Source of the DNA: Arachis hypogaea
Lineage: Eukaryota; Streptophyta; Magnoliopsida; Fabales; Fabaceae
Length of the DNA: 64,000 nucleotides
Assembly: GCF_003086295.3 (NCBI RefSeq)
Contig: NC_092051.1
Location: forward strand, 73,533,772 to 73,597,771
Reading direction: 5' to 3'
In this document: positions 11,340 to 22,094 of the stretch, piece by piece
How the letters are laid out: each line of letters opens with the position of its first letter
How positions within the stretch are numbered: position 1 is the stretch's first letter
Position numbers and translations under genes: made by a program
Notes under the pieces: generated by a model
What the model saw: only the letters and a program-made list of their open reading frames with translations
Told to the model about the DNA's origin: nothing
Databases searched by the model: none

Positions 11340-12083
11340 ATGGAGGAACCATCTCAAGAGCAAAAGCAGGTAGTGAAGGCTTTCACACCCGCCTTGCCAT
11401 ATCCTCAGAGGTTCAACAAGAAAACCAAGGATCAACACTTCCCCATGTTCCTTGAAGTCTTCAAGAAGTTGGAGATCAATATCCCCCTGGCTAAAGCATT
11501 AGAGCAGATGCCTCTATATGCAAAATTCTTGAAGGAACTCATTAACAAAAAGAGAAGCTGGCATGAGAAGGAGACCATTATGCTCACACAAGAGTGTAGT
11601 GCTATAATTCAAAGAGGTCTCCCACCAAAGCTCAAAGATCCTGGGAGCTTTTTCTTACCTTGCACCATTGGTAATATAACCATAAAACGGGCACTGTATG
11701 ACTTAGGGGCCAGCATCAACTTAATCCCTTATTCTATGATGAGAAAGCTATGCATAGAGGAGGTAAAGCCCACACAGATGTCACTAGAGCTCGTGGACAA
11801 ATCATTGGTGTTTCCCAAAGGAGTAATTGAAAACCTTTTGGTCAAGGTGGATAAGTTCATATTCCCTGCAGACTTTGTGATCCTGGATCTAGGAGAAGAA
11901 GGAAATGAATCTATTATCTTGGGAAGACCCTTCTTGGCCAAAACAAGAGCCATTATAGATGTTAAACAAGGAGAGCTGACTCTAAGGATACATGATGAAA
12001 GCATTACTCTGAATGTCTTTCCAGAAGCACAGCATAATAATGAAAATGAAGAATGCATGGAAGCTGACAAAAAAGACTTGTAG
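11340..12083 (+). CDS. Retroviral-type aspartic protease segment of element C
   Basis: A 247-codon open segment in frame with the end of gag, so originally part of a gag-PR polyprotein. Residues 1-90 hold the conserved linker (PYPQRFNKK, FLEVFKKLEINIPLAKALEQMP). The active-site loop is YDLGASINLIP, with DLGA replacing the usual DTGA as in legume Athila-type proteases. The second motif is ILGRPFLAKTRAIID. The enzyme would process the gag precursor in virus-like particles. Upstream stops in gag mean this copy is unlikely to be made as a full polyprotein. The start given is the first ATG, not a true initiation site. Confidence 0.8.
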   Translation: MEEPSQEQKQVVKAFTPALPYPQRFNKKTKDQHFPMFLEVFKKLEINIPLAKALEQMPLYAKFLKELINKKRSWHEKETIMLTQECSAIIQRGLPPKLKDPGSFFLPCTIGNITIKRALYDLGASINLIPYSMMRKLCIEEVKPTQMSLELVDKSLVFPKGVIENLLVKVDKFIFPADFVILDLGEEGNESIILGRPFLAKTRAIIDVKQGELTLRIHDESITLNVFPEAQHNNENEECMEADKKDL

Positions 12084-12525
12084 TGGAAGAAAGAAATCAA
12101 CAAGACACTCATTAATCCTCCTCCAAAGCAAGAGACAAGCAGCAAGGTAGGCCAAGAGGAGAATGAGACTGTACCGAATGATGAGAAGAATCAATAAGGA
12201 AGTGAGGTGTTAGCTAGTGAGAAGATAGATTCTAAAACACAGCTCACACTGTCAAAGGAAAAAATCATCAAGAAAGGGGAAGAAAAGCAAGAAAAAGGGT
12301 CCAAGAGGGTGGAGAAATAAAAAGATCCTAACTGAAGGATTCTCAAAGGGAGATAAAGTGCAGCTAATTTACCAACAGTTGGGGACAAATCAACAAGCTG
12401 ATGACTACTACCTTATCAACATAGTACTCTCACTAAAGCATGCAAAGATTGAATATCAAAGTATTGGAAGGAAGCTTACTGTGAGAGGAAACAAGCTGAG
12501 ACATCACAGTCATCAATCACCCTAA
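12084..12525 (+). pseudogene. Integrase C-terminal remnant fused behind protease
   Basis: After the protease stop, about 200 bases of K/E/N-rich linker lead to a short frame ending at 12523-12525 with WRNKKIL..., FSKGDKVQLIYQQ, IVLSLKHAKIE and KLTVRGNKLRHH. This matches the extreme integrase C-terminus (compare FTVNGQRIKHY in element A). The tail is in a different frame from the protease. RT, RNase H and the integrase core are missing between them. Element F has the same remnant. Confidence 0.65.
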
Positions 12526-12566
12526 TGAGGGTCCAATGTCAAGCTAATGACAATAAAAGAGTGCTT

Positions 12567-12584
12567 GTTGGGAGGCAACCCAAC
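12567..12584 (+). other. Post-pol stem-loop, element C
   Basis: GTTGGG and CCCAAC pair around AGGCAA, 41 bases after the integrase-tail stop. T-A replaces the C-G pair of element A in the second position of the stem. Confidence 0.7.
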
Positions 12585-12658
12585 CTGACGTAGTTTTCTT
12601 TTCATAGCTAATTTAATAAAAAGGTTGAGTGGTTTTATTTGTATTGCAAGGAGCTAAG

Positions 12659-12923
12659 CTTGGTATTGCACACCAAAACAATTTAAGGGAGAGTGAAGGA
12701 CACTAAGTTTGGTATTCCACCAAAAATCTCATTTAAAAATACATTCTCACCTTCTGCATAAAGAGTTGCTAGCTCCAAGCAATCAGGTAAACCATTGAAC
12801 CATTGTCAGTCTTCTAGTTTTTAGTTATATCACCTTTAGCAAAGACAGAAGTATTTCACATATGGTTAACTTGATACATAAGAAACATTGGCAAGGAACT
12901 AAGTTTGGTGTTCACACACCAAA
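12659..12923 (+). repeat. Three TTTGGT hairpins of element C
   Basis: Hairpins at 12659-12677 (weak), 12708-12724 (TTTGGT/ACCAAA) and 12904-12923 (TTTGGTGT/ACACCAAA, loop TCAC). The second and third, and less exactly the first, follow AAGGA..CTAAG and carry the CTAAGTTTGGT string also seen at the polypurine tract. Confidence 0.6.
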
Positions 12924-12935
12924 GTAAGTTCAAAA

Positions 12936-14082
12936 TGCCCACAAAAAAGTCATGTTAGCTAACCATTTGCTTAAGGGCTTGAAAAACAAGCAACTTGTGA
13001 GGATTATGCAGGAAAAAATTCAATCTATGGAGGGAGCCTGCATCTTTGTCCAAAGGAAGTGCAACAAGGAGAAATAATGATGACAGAAGAAAAGATGAGA
13101 AGACATTCCTAACAGGTTGTATTAACACTTAATCCTTGTTGCTTTGAAGTATTTTAACTTGGAAATTCCTATATGTCTTGCTGAAGTATTCAATTAAGTG
13201 CAAGTGGAAATGTTTGCTAAAAATGCTAGCCTGCATATTGTGATTGTAATCCATCATTAGCTTGAATTTTGTTTTGCTCCCTTCTGCAATAAATTAAAGA
13301 GAAATTTTTTATTTAGAAAAGTGAATATTCAATGTTGTAAAAGTTAGAATGAAATTCAGTGGTGGTAGTTGTTTGATTTAATGATTAGCTCAAATAACAA
13401 AAGCTGCATAATAACATGCTCTTTGAAGTGTGAAATAGTTTGCTGCTATAAAGTCCTTTATTAATGAAATTCCCTTGAGAATGAAGCAAAAACAAAAATA
13501 AAAAGAAGAAGAAAAGCCAAGAATTGGCAAAGAAACAAACAATAAGGCTAGACACCAATAGCTTGGACCCTAGGATATATGTCTGTGGTGTTTTTGTACT
13601 GGGATATGCTTGGACAAGTAGGTTCTGAGGAGTATTTTGAAACTTGGCCACTTAGATCAACTGATCTGGGATTGCCAACTGAAAGTCCACTATCAAGAGA
13701 AACCTAGTTACAAAACATTTAGTAATCCAAAGAGATGCTGGGCATCAATGTTCCTAGGAAGAAATTGTAAGCCATGTGTTTGTGGTGAAGAAATATTGAG
13801 CAAAATTGAGCCAAAAAGGCTGCTGCAACATTTGCCACCAAGCTTTCATTAATAAATAAGCTTTCTAAGCAAAAGAAAGAAATAAAAAGCTAGCAAGGGA
13901 TCAAGAAAAAGCAAGGCATTATAGCAGCAACTCTAACCTTTAAGGAAACATTTCTTATCTGTCAGCAAGTAATAAATGAGCTACCATTGTCTGCATAAAA
14001 CCCCATGAACCAAGTTTAATTATCTGCTAAATAAGGACATGCATACTTCTCTGTTTCATTTCATTTTCTCCTATGTTTAGTG
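12936..14082 (+). other. Non-coding 3' region of element C with a duplicated block
   Basis: No credible gene. Two diverged copies of a roughly 190-bp block, each containing ATGTSTKTGTGGTG (near 13578 and 13770) preceded by a GGCACCAA or GGCATCAA motif, lie before the polypurine tract. The same pair is in elements A and F. Confidence 0.55.
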
Positions 14083-14119
14083 CTTGCTTGGGGACAAGCA
14101 AGGTTTAAGTTTGGTGTTG
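14083..14119 (+). promoter_or_regulatory. Hairpin and 3' polypurine tract region, element C
   Basis: CTTGCTTG pairs with CAAGCAAG around GGGA (8 bp, 14083-14102). GTTTAAGTTTGGTGTTG (14103-14119) follows and abuts the LTR. The outer pair is C-G, where elements A-internal and A-3' have T-A and G-C. Confidence 0.75.
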
Positions 14120-14487
14120 TGATGACAAGTCATCTTATACTAGCTTTTCAAGCATTTCTCACTTGTTTCATTTTGTTTTATGCACTTTCTTGCATTAGAA
14201 GTAAATGATTTGGAGTGAATTTGCATGGTTTTGTTGAATCAATCAACCATCCTTTATTTGACACTAAATCATGAGGTTTAAGCTAAATTTAATTGGTTTT
14301 TGAATGAATTATAAACTTTATGAATTTGGTGGTACTTTGATTAGTTGTTTTGATTACTTGTAGGTGAAGAAATGGTTGAAAAAGGAAATTTTGGCACGCT
14401 TTTGAAGTAAAAGCACGCTTTCGACCTTAGGCCATGCTTTGAAAAGCGTGACCCAAGGTACAAAAGCGTGGCGCACCAAAGGAGGCA

Positions 14488-15228
14488 TGGGCGCTCAGTT
14501 CAATCACCTAACTGAGCGCCAGTTAAAGCATTACCAAAAGGCAAGGCCATGGATGACCAAGGAAGCACCAACAGCATGGCGTTAAGTTAAGTTTACTTAA
14601 CTGAGCGCCCAAGAGGAGTGAAGAAAGCACTAGCGCTCAGTTAGCTTTTTCTACCTTTTTCGTGCTCCTCAAAAAAGAAATCAAGGTGCAAGCAACCAAA
14701 ATGGTGAAGCCAAGTCTCGAACCTTGCACTTGGAAGACATGGAGAAGCGCTACAAACAAAAGAAATTTGCCAAAGTGCAACCAGTAGGGTTCGAATCAAG
14801 GAGCTCCTCTCTTGCAAGGAAGGAGCGCTCCACTTGGCCAAAGTAAATGGCACCGAAGTGCACTCTCCAAGGCTCGAACCAGGAGCCTCAAGCCAAAGAG
14901 AAAAGGCGCTACACCAAAGCACAAGGCGCTCAGTTAAAACCTTTTCACTGAGTGCTACCCCTTATGCCAAGGAAATTAGTGAATTGCTTCCACCAAGGTT
15001 CGAAAAGAAGACTTCCTCACAAGGCAAAGGCACTCAGTTAACAAAAGTTAACTTAACGCTATGGAGACACACCTGGAGCAAGCCTGTGACGCAACATATT
15101 GGCCAAGGACAACAAGCATGGGCGCTCAGTTACTTTAAAGTAACCGAACGCTACCCTGGAGCCACACACGAAGCAAATATGGCCTAGACTTGGAGCGCTC
15201 AGTTAACTTAGTTAACTGAACGCTCCCC
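14488..15228 (+). repeat. GCGCTCAGTTAAC-type palindrome array in LTR C
   Basis: Long inverted repeats such as GGCGCTCAGTT...AACTGAGCGCC (14490-14520, 11-bp arms, 9-nt loop) and GGAGCGCTCAGTTAAC...(15192-15226, 16-bp arms with one mismatch, 3-nt loop). Partial units (GAGCGC, GCGCTCAGTTA) lie between them. Frames across this region (14641-15187) are chance ORFs. Confidence 0.75.
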
Positions 15229-15332
15229 TGGAGGTGCACCATGGGCCAATTTCACTTTAATTGATATTTTGGATTTAACTCTTCACCAAATGAGAAGACC
15301 ACTCTAAATTCTAAAATAAAAAATAGAAAGTG

Positions 15333-15340
15333 TATAAATA
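15333..15340 (+). promoter_or_regulatory. TATA box candidate in 3' LTR of element C
   Basis: TATAAATA followed by GGATTTAG about 1.2 kb into the LTR, between the palindrome-rich U3 and the C/T-rich leader. The position suits an LTR promoter. There is no transcription evidence. Confidence 0.5.
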
Positions 15341-16362
15341 GGATTTAGTTTGATTTAGAAAGGACATTTTTGTTTTACCCTTACTTTCACTTTTGAATTT
15401 TCATAGAGTTTTGAGCTTTGAATTGGGAATTAGGATTGAGAGCTGAGTCCTCTCCTCCTGGTTCTCACTTTTGCATTTCTTGCTTTCTGTTCTTGAATTG
15501 TGGATAGAGATTGAAGGAATTCTGTTTCAATCCTTGATCTACAATTCATCTTTGCTCTCTTCTGCATAATTCTAACAAATTGTGAATTGGATTTAGCTTT
15601 TTGTTTTGATTTTCATTTCTTCTTCTACATTTGCTATCTTCTCTTGGAATTTGAATTGAGATTGAAGACCGTCATTGATTCTAAGTTTGAGAATCATCTT
15701 TCACCTCTCTTCTCAATTGTTCCAAGAAGTGGATATGAGTTTCTTTTACTGTTTTCATTTTCTTTTCTTCTACAAATTATTCTCTGTTGGATCAAGGAAG
15801 GAATTGAGATCTAGACTTGTTTTCTAGTCTCATTGAGCCTCTGAGCTCTTGAATTTCTTTCCTAGCTCTTGCAATTGAGTTGAATTTACTTTCTGTTTTG
15901 TTCCTCACTGAAATTCTCCAATTCTGTTTAGATCTGCTGCACTTAATTCTTCTTCTTTACTTTCTGTTGTAAAATTCTGGATCCCAGCATCCCACACCCC
16001 TTTATTATTCAGGCAATTTACATTTCTTGCAATTTAAGTTTCAGTCATTTACATTTCTTGCAATTTAAGTTTCAGTCATTTACATTACTTGCACTTTAAG
16101 ATTTAGCTATTTTACTTCTTCTGCCCTTTAATTTACTATCAATTTTCCTTTTCCCTTTAGTTTCATGCAATTTAGCTTCTGTTGGTTACAATTCACTCAA
16201 ATCATCAACTGTTTGCTTAACTAAATCAACCACCTAACTAAAATTGCTCAATCCTTCAATCCTTGTGGGATCGACCTCACTCTTGTGAGTAATTACTACT
16301 TGATACGACCTGGTACACTTGCCAGTGAGTTTTAGGTGTTGAAATCCATTTTCAACCCATCA

Positions 16363-16935
16363 GTGCGCGCCATGCACGCCTGCGCGTGCATGGGCAGAAA
16401 TCAGTAGCAGCGCGGACGCGTACAGTGCGTGTACGCGCGAAGCGGTGAAGTGCAGGTTTGCGCGCGTGCGCCAGGTGCGCTTGCATGTGCATCTGAGTTG
16501 TGCTCTCAGCAAAAATTTGGCACAACTTTAGCTCAACTCTCGGGAAAAAGTACCAGAAGATGAAATTTTAGAATCGACGCGGACGCGCACGGTGCGCTGG
16601 CGCGTCGATATGCATTTTGTCTGCTGTGCGCGTGCGCGCCAGGTGTGCGTACGCGCGAGTCGAGTTAGGCCATTGGCATGATATTAGCCCAACTTGGGCA
16701 TAACTCTCAGGAAAATGGCTCAGATTGCATCTTGTAACATCGGTGCGGACGCGGCTAGTGCACATACGCACTATTTTGCACAAATGGGTCATGGGCGCAT
16801 ACGCGCAAGGTGCTCACACACGTGAATGTGGTTGTGCCTGAGGCTCAGAATTGGCCCAGAATTTGCACAACTCTCTGGAAAATGACCCAGGAACGGCGAA
16901 TGTGTATGGGCGCGTACGCGCATAGTGCGCACACG
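16363..16935 (-). repeat. GC-rich GCGCACGCG-type palindrome region of element D
   Basis: CpG-dense sequence full of GCGCG, GACGCG and GTACGCGC strings, with interspersed copies of a degenerate unit containing GGCACAACTTTAGCTCAACTC or CCCAACTTGGGCATAACTC. It is the counterpart of 45460-45990 in element E and lies after the pol stem-loop on the minus strand. Non-coding. Confidence 0.65.
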
Positions 16936-17233
16936 TGCACCCCTCCTCTTTTTTTTTAAGACATCAAGAATGCCTAATTGTCAAGAATTTAGTGGTTAAA
17001 CAAGCCAAAGGGGTCAAAAACACCCAAAAACTCAATGTAAAACCCAAAGATGGGGTGTTCTTCTACCACACAATCAATTCATCCTTGGAGAAATCTATGC
17101 AAATCTTTGTGAACAAGTTATCTAAGGTATTCATAATCAAATCTAGCCAAACAGAACTACAGCTAAGCAAGCACAAAACAATGAAGAATTCAAGAATTAT
17201 ATACAAAAGGGTAAAAAGGATAGATCTCACCAT
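16936..17233 (-). other. Non-coding stretch between palindromes and post-pol stem-loop (element D)
   Basis: AT-rich sequence without a credible gene. The short frames on both strands have no recognisable domain. Confidence 0.5.
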
Positions 17234-17251
17234 GGTGGGGTGTCTCCCACC
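17234..17251 (-). other. Post-pol stem-loop, element D
   Basis: On the minus strand GGTGGG pairs with CCCACC around AGACAC. It is preceded on that strand by the conserved block GTCCAACTTAAGGAC shared with the tandem-array family. The second base pair is G-C, against C-G in A and T-A in C and F. Confidence 0.7.
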
Positions 17252-17293
17252 TAACACTTTTGTTTAATGTCCTTAAGTTGGACTTTCACTAGC

Positions 17294-18962
17294 TCATTGC
17301 TCTTTGCCAAGAGGTGCATCTTCCAAAAGAAATACCTCAATCTCCTTGTTGCTCTTCATTTGCTCACCATGATACAACTTTAGACGGTGCCCATTGACCT
17401 TGAAGATATCCGGACTTGAGGGATGATGCAAATGGTAAATCCCATAGGGTTCCACCTTCTTTACTTGATATGGGCCCTCCCATTTTGACCTTAGTTTTCC
17501 AGGCAACAATCTCAATCTAGAATTGTAAAGGAGGACTAGATCGCCAGCTTTAAATTCTTTACCTCTTATGTTCTTATCATGCACGGCTTTCATTTTCTCC
17601 TTGTAAAGTCTAGAATTCTCATAAGCTTCAAGCCTCAAACATTCCAACTCTGCTAGTTGTAGCTTCCTCTCAACTCCGGCTCCACCCAAACTTGGATTGC
17701 ACTCCTTGATGGCCCAATATGCCTTGTTCTCTACCTCTACCGGTAAATGGCAAGCTTTGCCATATACCAACCGAAAGGGGCTCATGCCAATTGGCGTTTT
17801 GTATGCCGTTCGGTAGGCCCATAATGCATCGGTGAGCTTAGCACTCCAATCTTTCCTATTGGGTTTCACAATTCTTTTCAAGATGCGTTTAATCTCCCGA
17901 TTGGAAACCTCGGCTTGGCCATTTATTTGTGGGTGGTAGGCTGTGGCTACTTTATGCATGATGCCATATTTCTTCATTAGCCCTTCCATTCTCTTATTGC
18001 AAAAATGTGAACTTTGGTCACTCACGATTGCTCATGGCGACCCAAATCTACAAATGATGTTATTTCTCACAAAGGAAAGGACTATATTAGCATCGTCCGT
18101 CCGGGTGGGTATTGCTTCCACCCATTTGGACAGATAATCAACAGCAAGTAGAATGTAGAGAAAACCATTAGAATTTGGGAATGGCCCCATGAAGTCGATT
18201 CCCCACACATCAAAGATCTCATAAAATAGCATGGTTTGTTGGGGGATTTCATCCTTCTTGGAGATATTACCAAATATAATGCATTGAGAACAAGATTTAC
18301 AAAAATGAGAAGAGTCTTTGAAAAGAGTTGGCCACCAAAATCCACAATCTAGGATTTTACTTGCCGTTCTTTGGGGTCCAAAATGGCCTCCTCCTTCGGA
18401 GGAGTGGCAAGCTTCCAAGATTGAGTGGAATTCGGTTTGTGGAATGCACCTCTGAATTACTTGATCCGCCCCACATCTCCAAAGGTATGGGTCATCCCAC
18501 ACATAGTATTTGGATTCACTTTTTAGCTTATCCCTTTGATGTTTGGAGAGATTAGAAGGGAAGGACCGAGATACCAAGTAATTCACAATTGGCGCATACC
18601 AAGGAATGGTTTCCGAGATTGCATGCAAGCCCTTAAAGGGAAAAGAATCATTAATAGGAGTGGTATCGCCTTTAGTGTGTTCAAGGCGACTTAAGTGGTC
18701 CGCCACTAGGTTTTGCGTACCACTCCTATCCTTAATTTCCAAGTCAAACTCTTGCAACAATAAAACCCATCTAATCAATCTTGGTTTGGATTCCTTCTTA
18801 GCCAACAAATACTTTAACGCCGCATGATCCGAGTACACTACCACTTTTGAACCAAGTAAATATGCTCGGAACTTGTCCAAGGCAAAAACTATGGCCAATA
18901 GTTCTTTTTCGGTGGTAGTGTAGTTGGATTGGGCCCCATCTAGTGTTTTTGATGCAAAGGGT
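17294..18962 (-). pseudogene. RNase H and integrase of element D, one internal stop
   Basis: The minus-strand frame resumes after the solo LTR with [20 protein letters not shown] and runs to the stop at 17294. RNase H residues are visible: Glu in [12 protein letters not shown], Asp in VYSDHAAL, Asp in LVADHLSRL. The integrase zinc-binding region (H..GGHFG, CKSCSQC) is followed by core Asp in GIDFMGPF, Asp in VSDQSSHF, Glu in [10 protein letters not shown], and a C-terminal WEGPYQV and [13 protein letters not shown]. The only stop, TGA at 18032-18034, fits a CGA-to-TGA change between FGSP and AIVSD. The GTG CAT bases just upstream belong to the inserted LTR. Confidence 0.88.
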
Positions 18963-19943
18963 TGATGCACGGAAAACTTATCTCATAACAAATTTCCTTC
19001 GGCAAGTGTACCAAATTTGTCGTCAAGTAAAAACTCTTAATTGAGTGAGGTCGAATCCCACAGGGATTGATTGATCAAACAACTTTAATTAGAGGAATGT
19101 TCTAGTTGAGCGAATCAGAATTTGGGTTGAGAATTGCAGAAAATTAAATGGCGGGGAAGTAAATGACAGAAAAGTAAATGCTAGAAATAAAGAGCTGAAT
19201 GTAGATGACGGAAAGTAAATTGCAGAATCTTAAATGGGAATGGGGTAATTGCTCATAAAAGTAAATGACAGAAATTAAAGAGAATGGGTAAGATCAGAAA
19301 TGGGGAGTTCATTGGGCTCAGGAGATGTTGCATTCTCCGGATCAATTTCATTTTTATCTCTTCCTCAATCAATGCACTCATTGATCTCCTTGGAAATCTT
19401 AAGTGATCGAATTACAATTCCTTGTAATTCAATCTCTCAAATCTTGATCAATAGCCAATTCCTTGGTCACTTGCTCATGAGAAGAGATGAAGTATGGTCA
19501 CTGATTATACCACATGCATTTCCCAAATCAGGTGTTGAGAGGATTATAGTCACATATCCATCCAAACTCATTTTGGTCCAGCATGAGAAAGCATTTCTAG
19601 CATGATCTCTTCATTCCTCTTTCAAGGTTCAGAAGAGATCCAAGTTTGAATAGCTTCTTTTCCAAGTTAACTACCCAATTGGATGAAGATCGAAAGCTTT
19701 CAAGTAAAATCAAGAGAAAAGATAGAAGAAGAATAATGAAAACTAGTATTGATCCATCCAATTACAACAGAGCTCCCTAACCCAATGAAAGGGGTTTAGT
19801 TGTTCATAGCTCTGGAAAATGAAAACGAAGATGGAGAATACATGATGAAACTAGAAGTGCAGAGAAAGTAAAATACAGAGAGTAGTTCTATGCCAAGAGG
19901 CTCCCTATAATTTCCAACTCCCTAAATAATTCAAAGCTACTCC

Positions 19944-19951
19944 TATATATA
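19944..19951 (-). promoter_or_regulatory. TATA box candidate in solo LTR
   Basis: TATATATA followed by GGAGTAG on the minus strand, the same context as 51165-51172 and 58164-58171 in element F. Confidence 0.5.
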
Positions 19952-20084
19952 CTACTCTTCTGATCTTCTAGTTGGCTCTTCAAGTCTTGGGTATGGGCCT
20001 TTGGATCTTGAGTTTGAAGTAGTTATCTTCTTCATTGCGCTTGGCTTTACTTGCAGAGAGAAAGTGTAAAGTGGGCAGAGACTT

Positions 20085-21045
20085 TAGCTCAGGACGTTAG
20101 TGGTGTTAACGTTCAGTGAAAATATGGGTTCGAGAACGTTAGTGACAATCACCTTTTTCACTAACGTTCCTCACCCAAGTAAGAGCCACGTTAACCTCAA
20201 CGTTAGTGGCACAAACGTTGCCACTAACGTTGCCTATTTGTCCTTCGCACACGTTATTGGGACTTACCTTTCCCAATAACATTGAGAAGCCTCCTCCTTC
20301 CCTACGTTAGAGTCCACGTTAACTTAGTTAACATCTCCTTCGAGAACGTTAGTGACACTTACCTTTGTCACTAACGTTCCAATGTGCCCCTAGCTCCCAC
20401 GTTAGAGTCCACGTTAACTAGGTTAACGTGGCCTTTAACGTGGCTGTGCTAGCCATCTCCAACGTTAGTGACAAAGGTGAATGTCACTAACGTTGGCTCA
20501 TCATCTCTCCTCCTCACGTTAGCTTCCACGTTAACTAGGTTAACGTGGGAGTTAACGTGGCTTATTGGGGCTTGTGTGGGTTAATCCCAACGTTAGTGAC
20601 AATGTTTGGTGTCACTAACATTGTCAATCACCTACTTTCTTCACGTTAGCTTCCACGTTAACTAGGTTAACGTGGAAGTTAACGTGGCTTATTGTGACTT
20701 GGCCAACGTTAGTGACAAAGTTGAATGTCACTAACGTTGGCTTCCCCTTTACTTCTTAACGTTAGAGGCCATGTTAACTAAGTTAACGTGTCTCTTAACG
20801 TGGCCACTATTGAGCTTGGTCCAACATTAGTGACAAAGGTAAGTGTCACTAACGTTGGCTCCATTTCCCTTCCTCCACGTTAGAGTTCACGTTAACTTAG
20901 TTAACGTGACTCTTAACGTGGGCAATGATGGCTTCGAGAGCGTTATTGGTGATTACTTTTCTCATTAACTTTGCAAGTTACTCCCATTCCACGTTAGGAG
21001 TTACGTTAATTAGATTAACGTGGCTGCTAACGTGGTTCTTCTTTG
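20085..21045 (-). repeat. AACGTTAGTG / CACGTTAA palindrome tandem array in solo LTR
   Basis: Alternating inverted repeats: AACGTTAGTGACA...TGTCACTAACGTT and CCACGTTAAC...GTTAACGTGG. Starts of the first palindrome at 20345, 20461, 20589, 20705, 20823 and about 20939 give a period near 116-118 bp. The first units (20135-20345) are irregular. Confidence 0.8.
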
Positions 21046-21299
21046 CTTCGTTTGTCCTGAAATCAAGCAATAGAGTGCATCAAAGTTCTAGTCCAAGTCA
21101 TGGGAAATACAACATCCAATTTGTCATTAAATTCATGCAAAATCGTCATGAAATCATGTAAAGTTCACAATGTATGCTTGAATCAAGATGTAAGTGAATA
21201 TCTACCCAAAACTAGCTTATTTTCTAAGGAAATGCATGAAACTACCCTAAAAACAGTAAAGAAAAGGTCAGTGAAACTTGCCAAAATGCCCTGGCATCA

Positions 21300-22094
21300 A
21301 GGGTATGACATATGGAATCTTTCACATTGTGCTAACGTGGCTCCCACGGCAAAATTAGAAGCATGACAAATTATCTCGAATGGCCGACTCCAATCCGGCC
21401 CTCGCACAATGGGAGCTTGGGTCAATCCTACCTTGAGCTTATCAAAAGCCTCCATGTAGTCCTTTCTTAGATCAAACTCAATGTCCTTTTGCAACAACCT
21501 TGAGAGAGGCAATGCTACCTTACTAAAGTCCTTTATAAACCTTCGATAAAATCCTGCATGTCCAGGGAAAGAACGGACTTCCCTCTCGGAGGAGGGGTAA
21601 GGCAAGCTAGATATAACATTAATCTTTGCCGGATCTACGGAAATACCATCTTTGGAAACAATATGTCCTAAAAAAATGCCTTGCTTAACAATGAAATGGC
21701 ACTTCTCAAAATTCAAGACAAGGTTAGTTTTAGTACATCTTTCCAAAACTTTTTCAAGGTTATCCAAGCAATGATCAAAAGAATCACCATATACCGTGAA
21801 GTCATCCATGAATACCTCCATGCATTGCTCTAGAAAATCCGCAAATATGCTCATCATGCACCTTTGGAAAGTTGCCGGTGCATTGCACAAGCCGAATGGC
21901 ATATGCTTGTAGTCATAAGTTCCAAAGGGGCAAGTAAATGTTGTTTTTTCTTGGTCCTCTAGAGCAATGTGTATTTGAAAGTACCCCGAATAGCCATCTA
22001 GAATGCAATAATGGGATTTACTGGATAATCGATCGAGCATTTGATCGATAAACGGAAGTGGAAAATGATCTTTTCTAGTGGCGGAGTTCAACCT
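21300..22094 (-). pseudogene. Reverse transcriptase core and start of RNase H, element D
   Basis: Minus-strand frame from LNSATRKDHFPLPFIDQ through YCILDGYSGYFQI (first catalytic Asp), MPFGLCNAPATFQRCM and VFMDDFTVYG (DD pair) to the connection domain (GHIVSKDGISVDPAKI, FYRRFIKDFSKVALPLSRLL). It ends in the first RNase H block, where the expected DAS is HAS (ICHASNFAVGA), so the first RNase H Asp is lost. A small frameshift near 21315-21330 precedes the point where the solo LTR is inserted. RT would copy element RNA into cDNA. Confidence 0.88.

Larger units (their letters stand above)
9105..16362 (+). mobile_element. Gag-protease-only LTR element C (TR-GAG-like)
   Basis: Order: truncated 5' LTR end, tRNA-Asp primer-binding site, gag, protease, a short integrase C-terminal remnant, post-pol stem-loop, TTTGGT hairpins, non-coding 3' region, polypurine tract and a complete 3' LTR (14120-16362). 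RT, RNase H and integrase core are absent, and the protease runs almost directly into the integrase tail. The element is therefore non-autonomous. Element F shares the same deletion structure. Confidence 0.85.
14120..16362 (+). repeat. 3' LTR of element C
   Basis: Begins TGATGACAAG after the polypurine tract and ends ACCCATCA, 2243 bp. It holds a palindrome-rich U3 (14488-15228), a TATAAATA box (15333-15340) and a U5 with repeated CAATTTAAGTTTCAGTC units near 16018-16090. The flank to the right is element D. The 5' LTR is truncated, so no target duplication can be tested. Confidence 0.85.
18963..21299 (-). repeat. Solo LTR of the element F family, TSD AGGGT
   Basis: On the minus strand it starts TGATGCCAGGGC at 21299 and ends CGTGCATCA at 18963, 2337 bp. 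It is flanked by exact 5-bp duplications AGGGT (18958-18962 and 21300-21304). It matches the LTRs of element F but is 119 bp longer, close to one unit of the internal 117-bp repeat. No internal sequence or second LTR is present, so it is a solo LTR left by LTR-LTR recombination. It interrupts element D between RT and RNase H. Confidence 0.9.
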
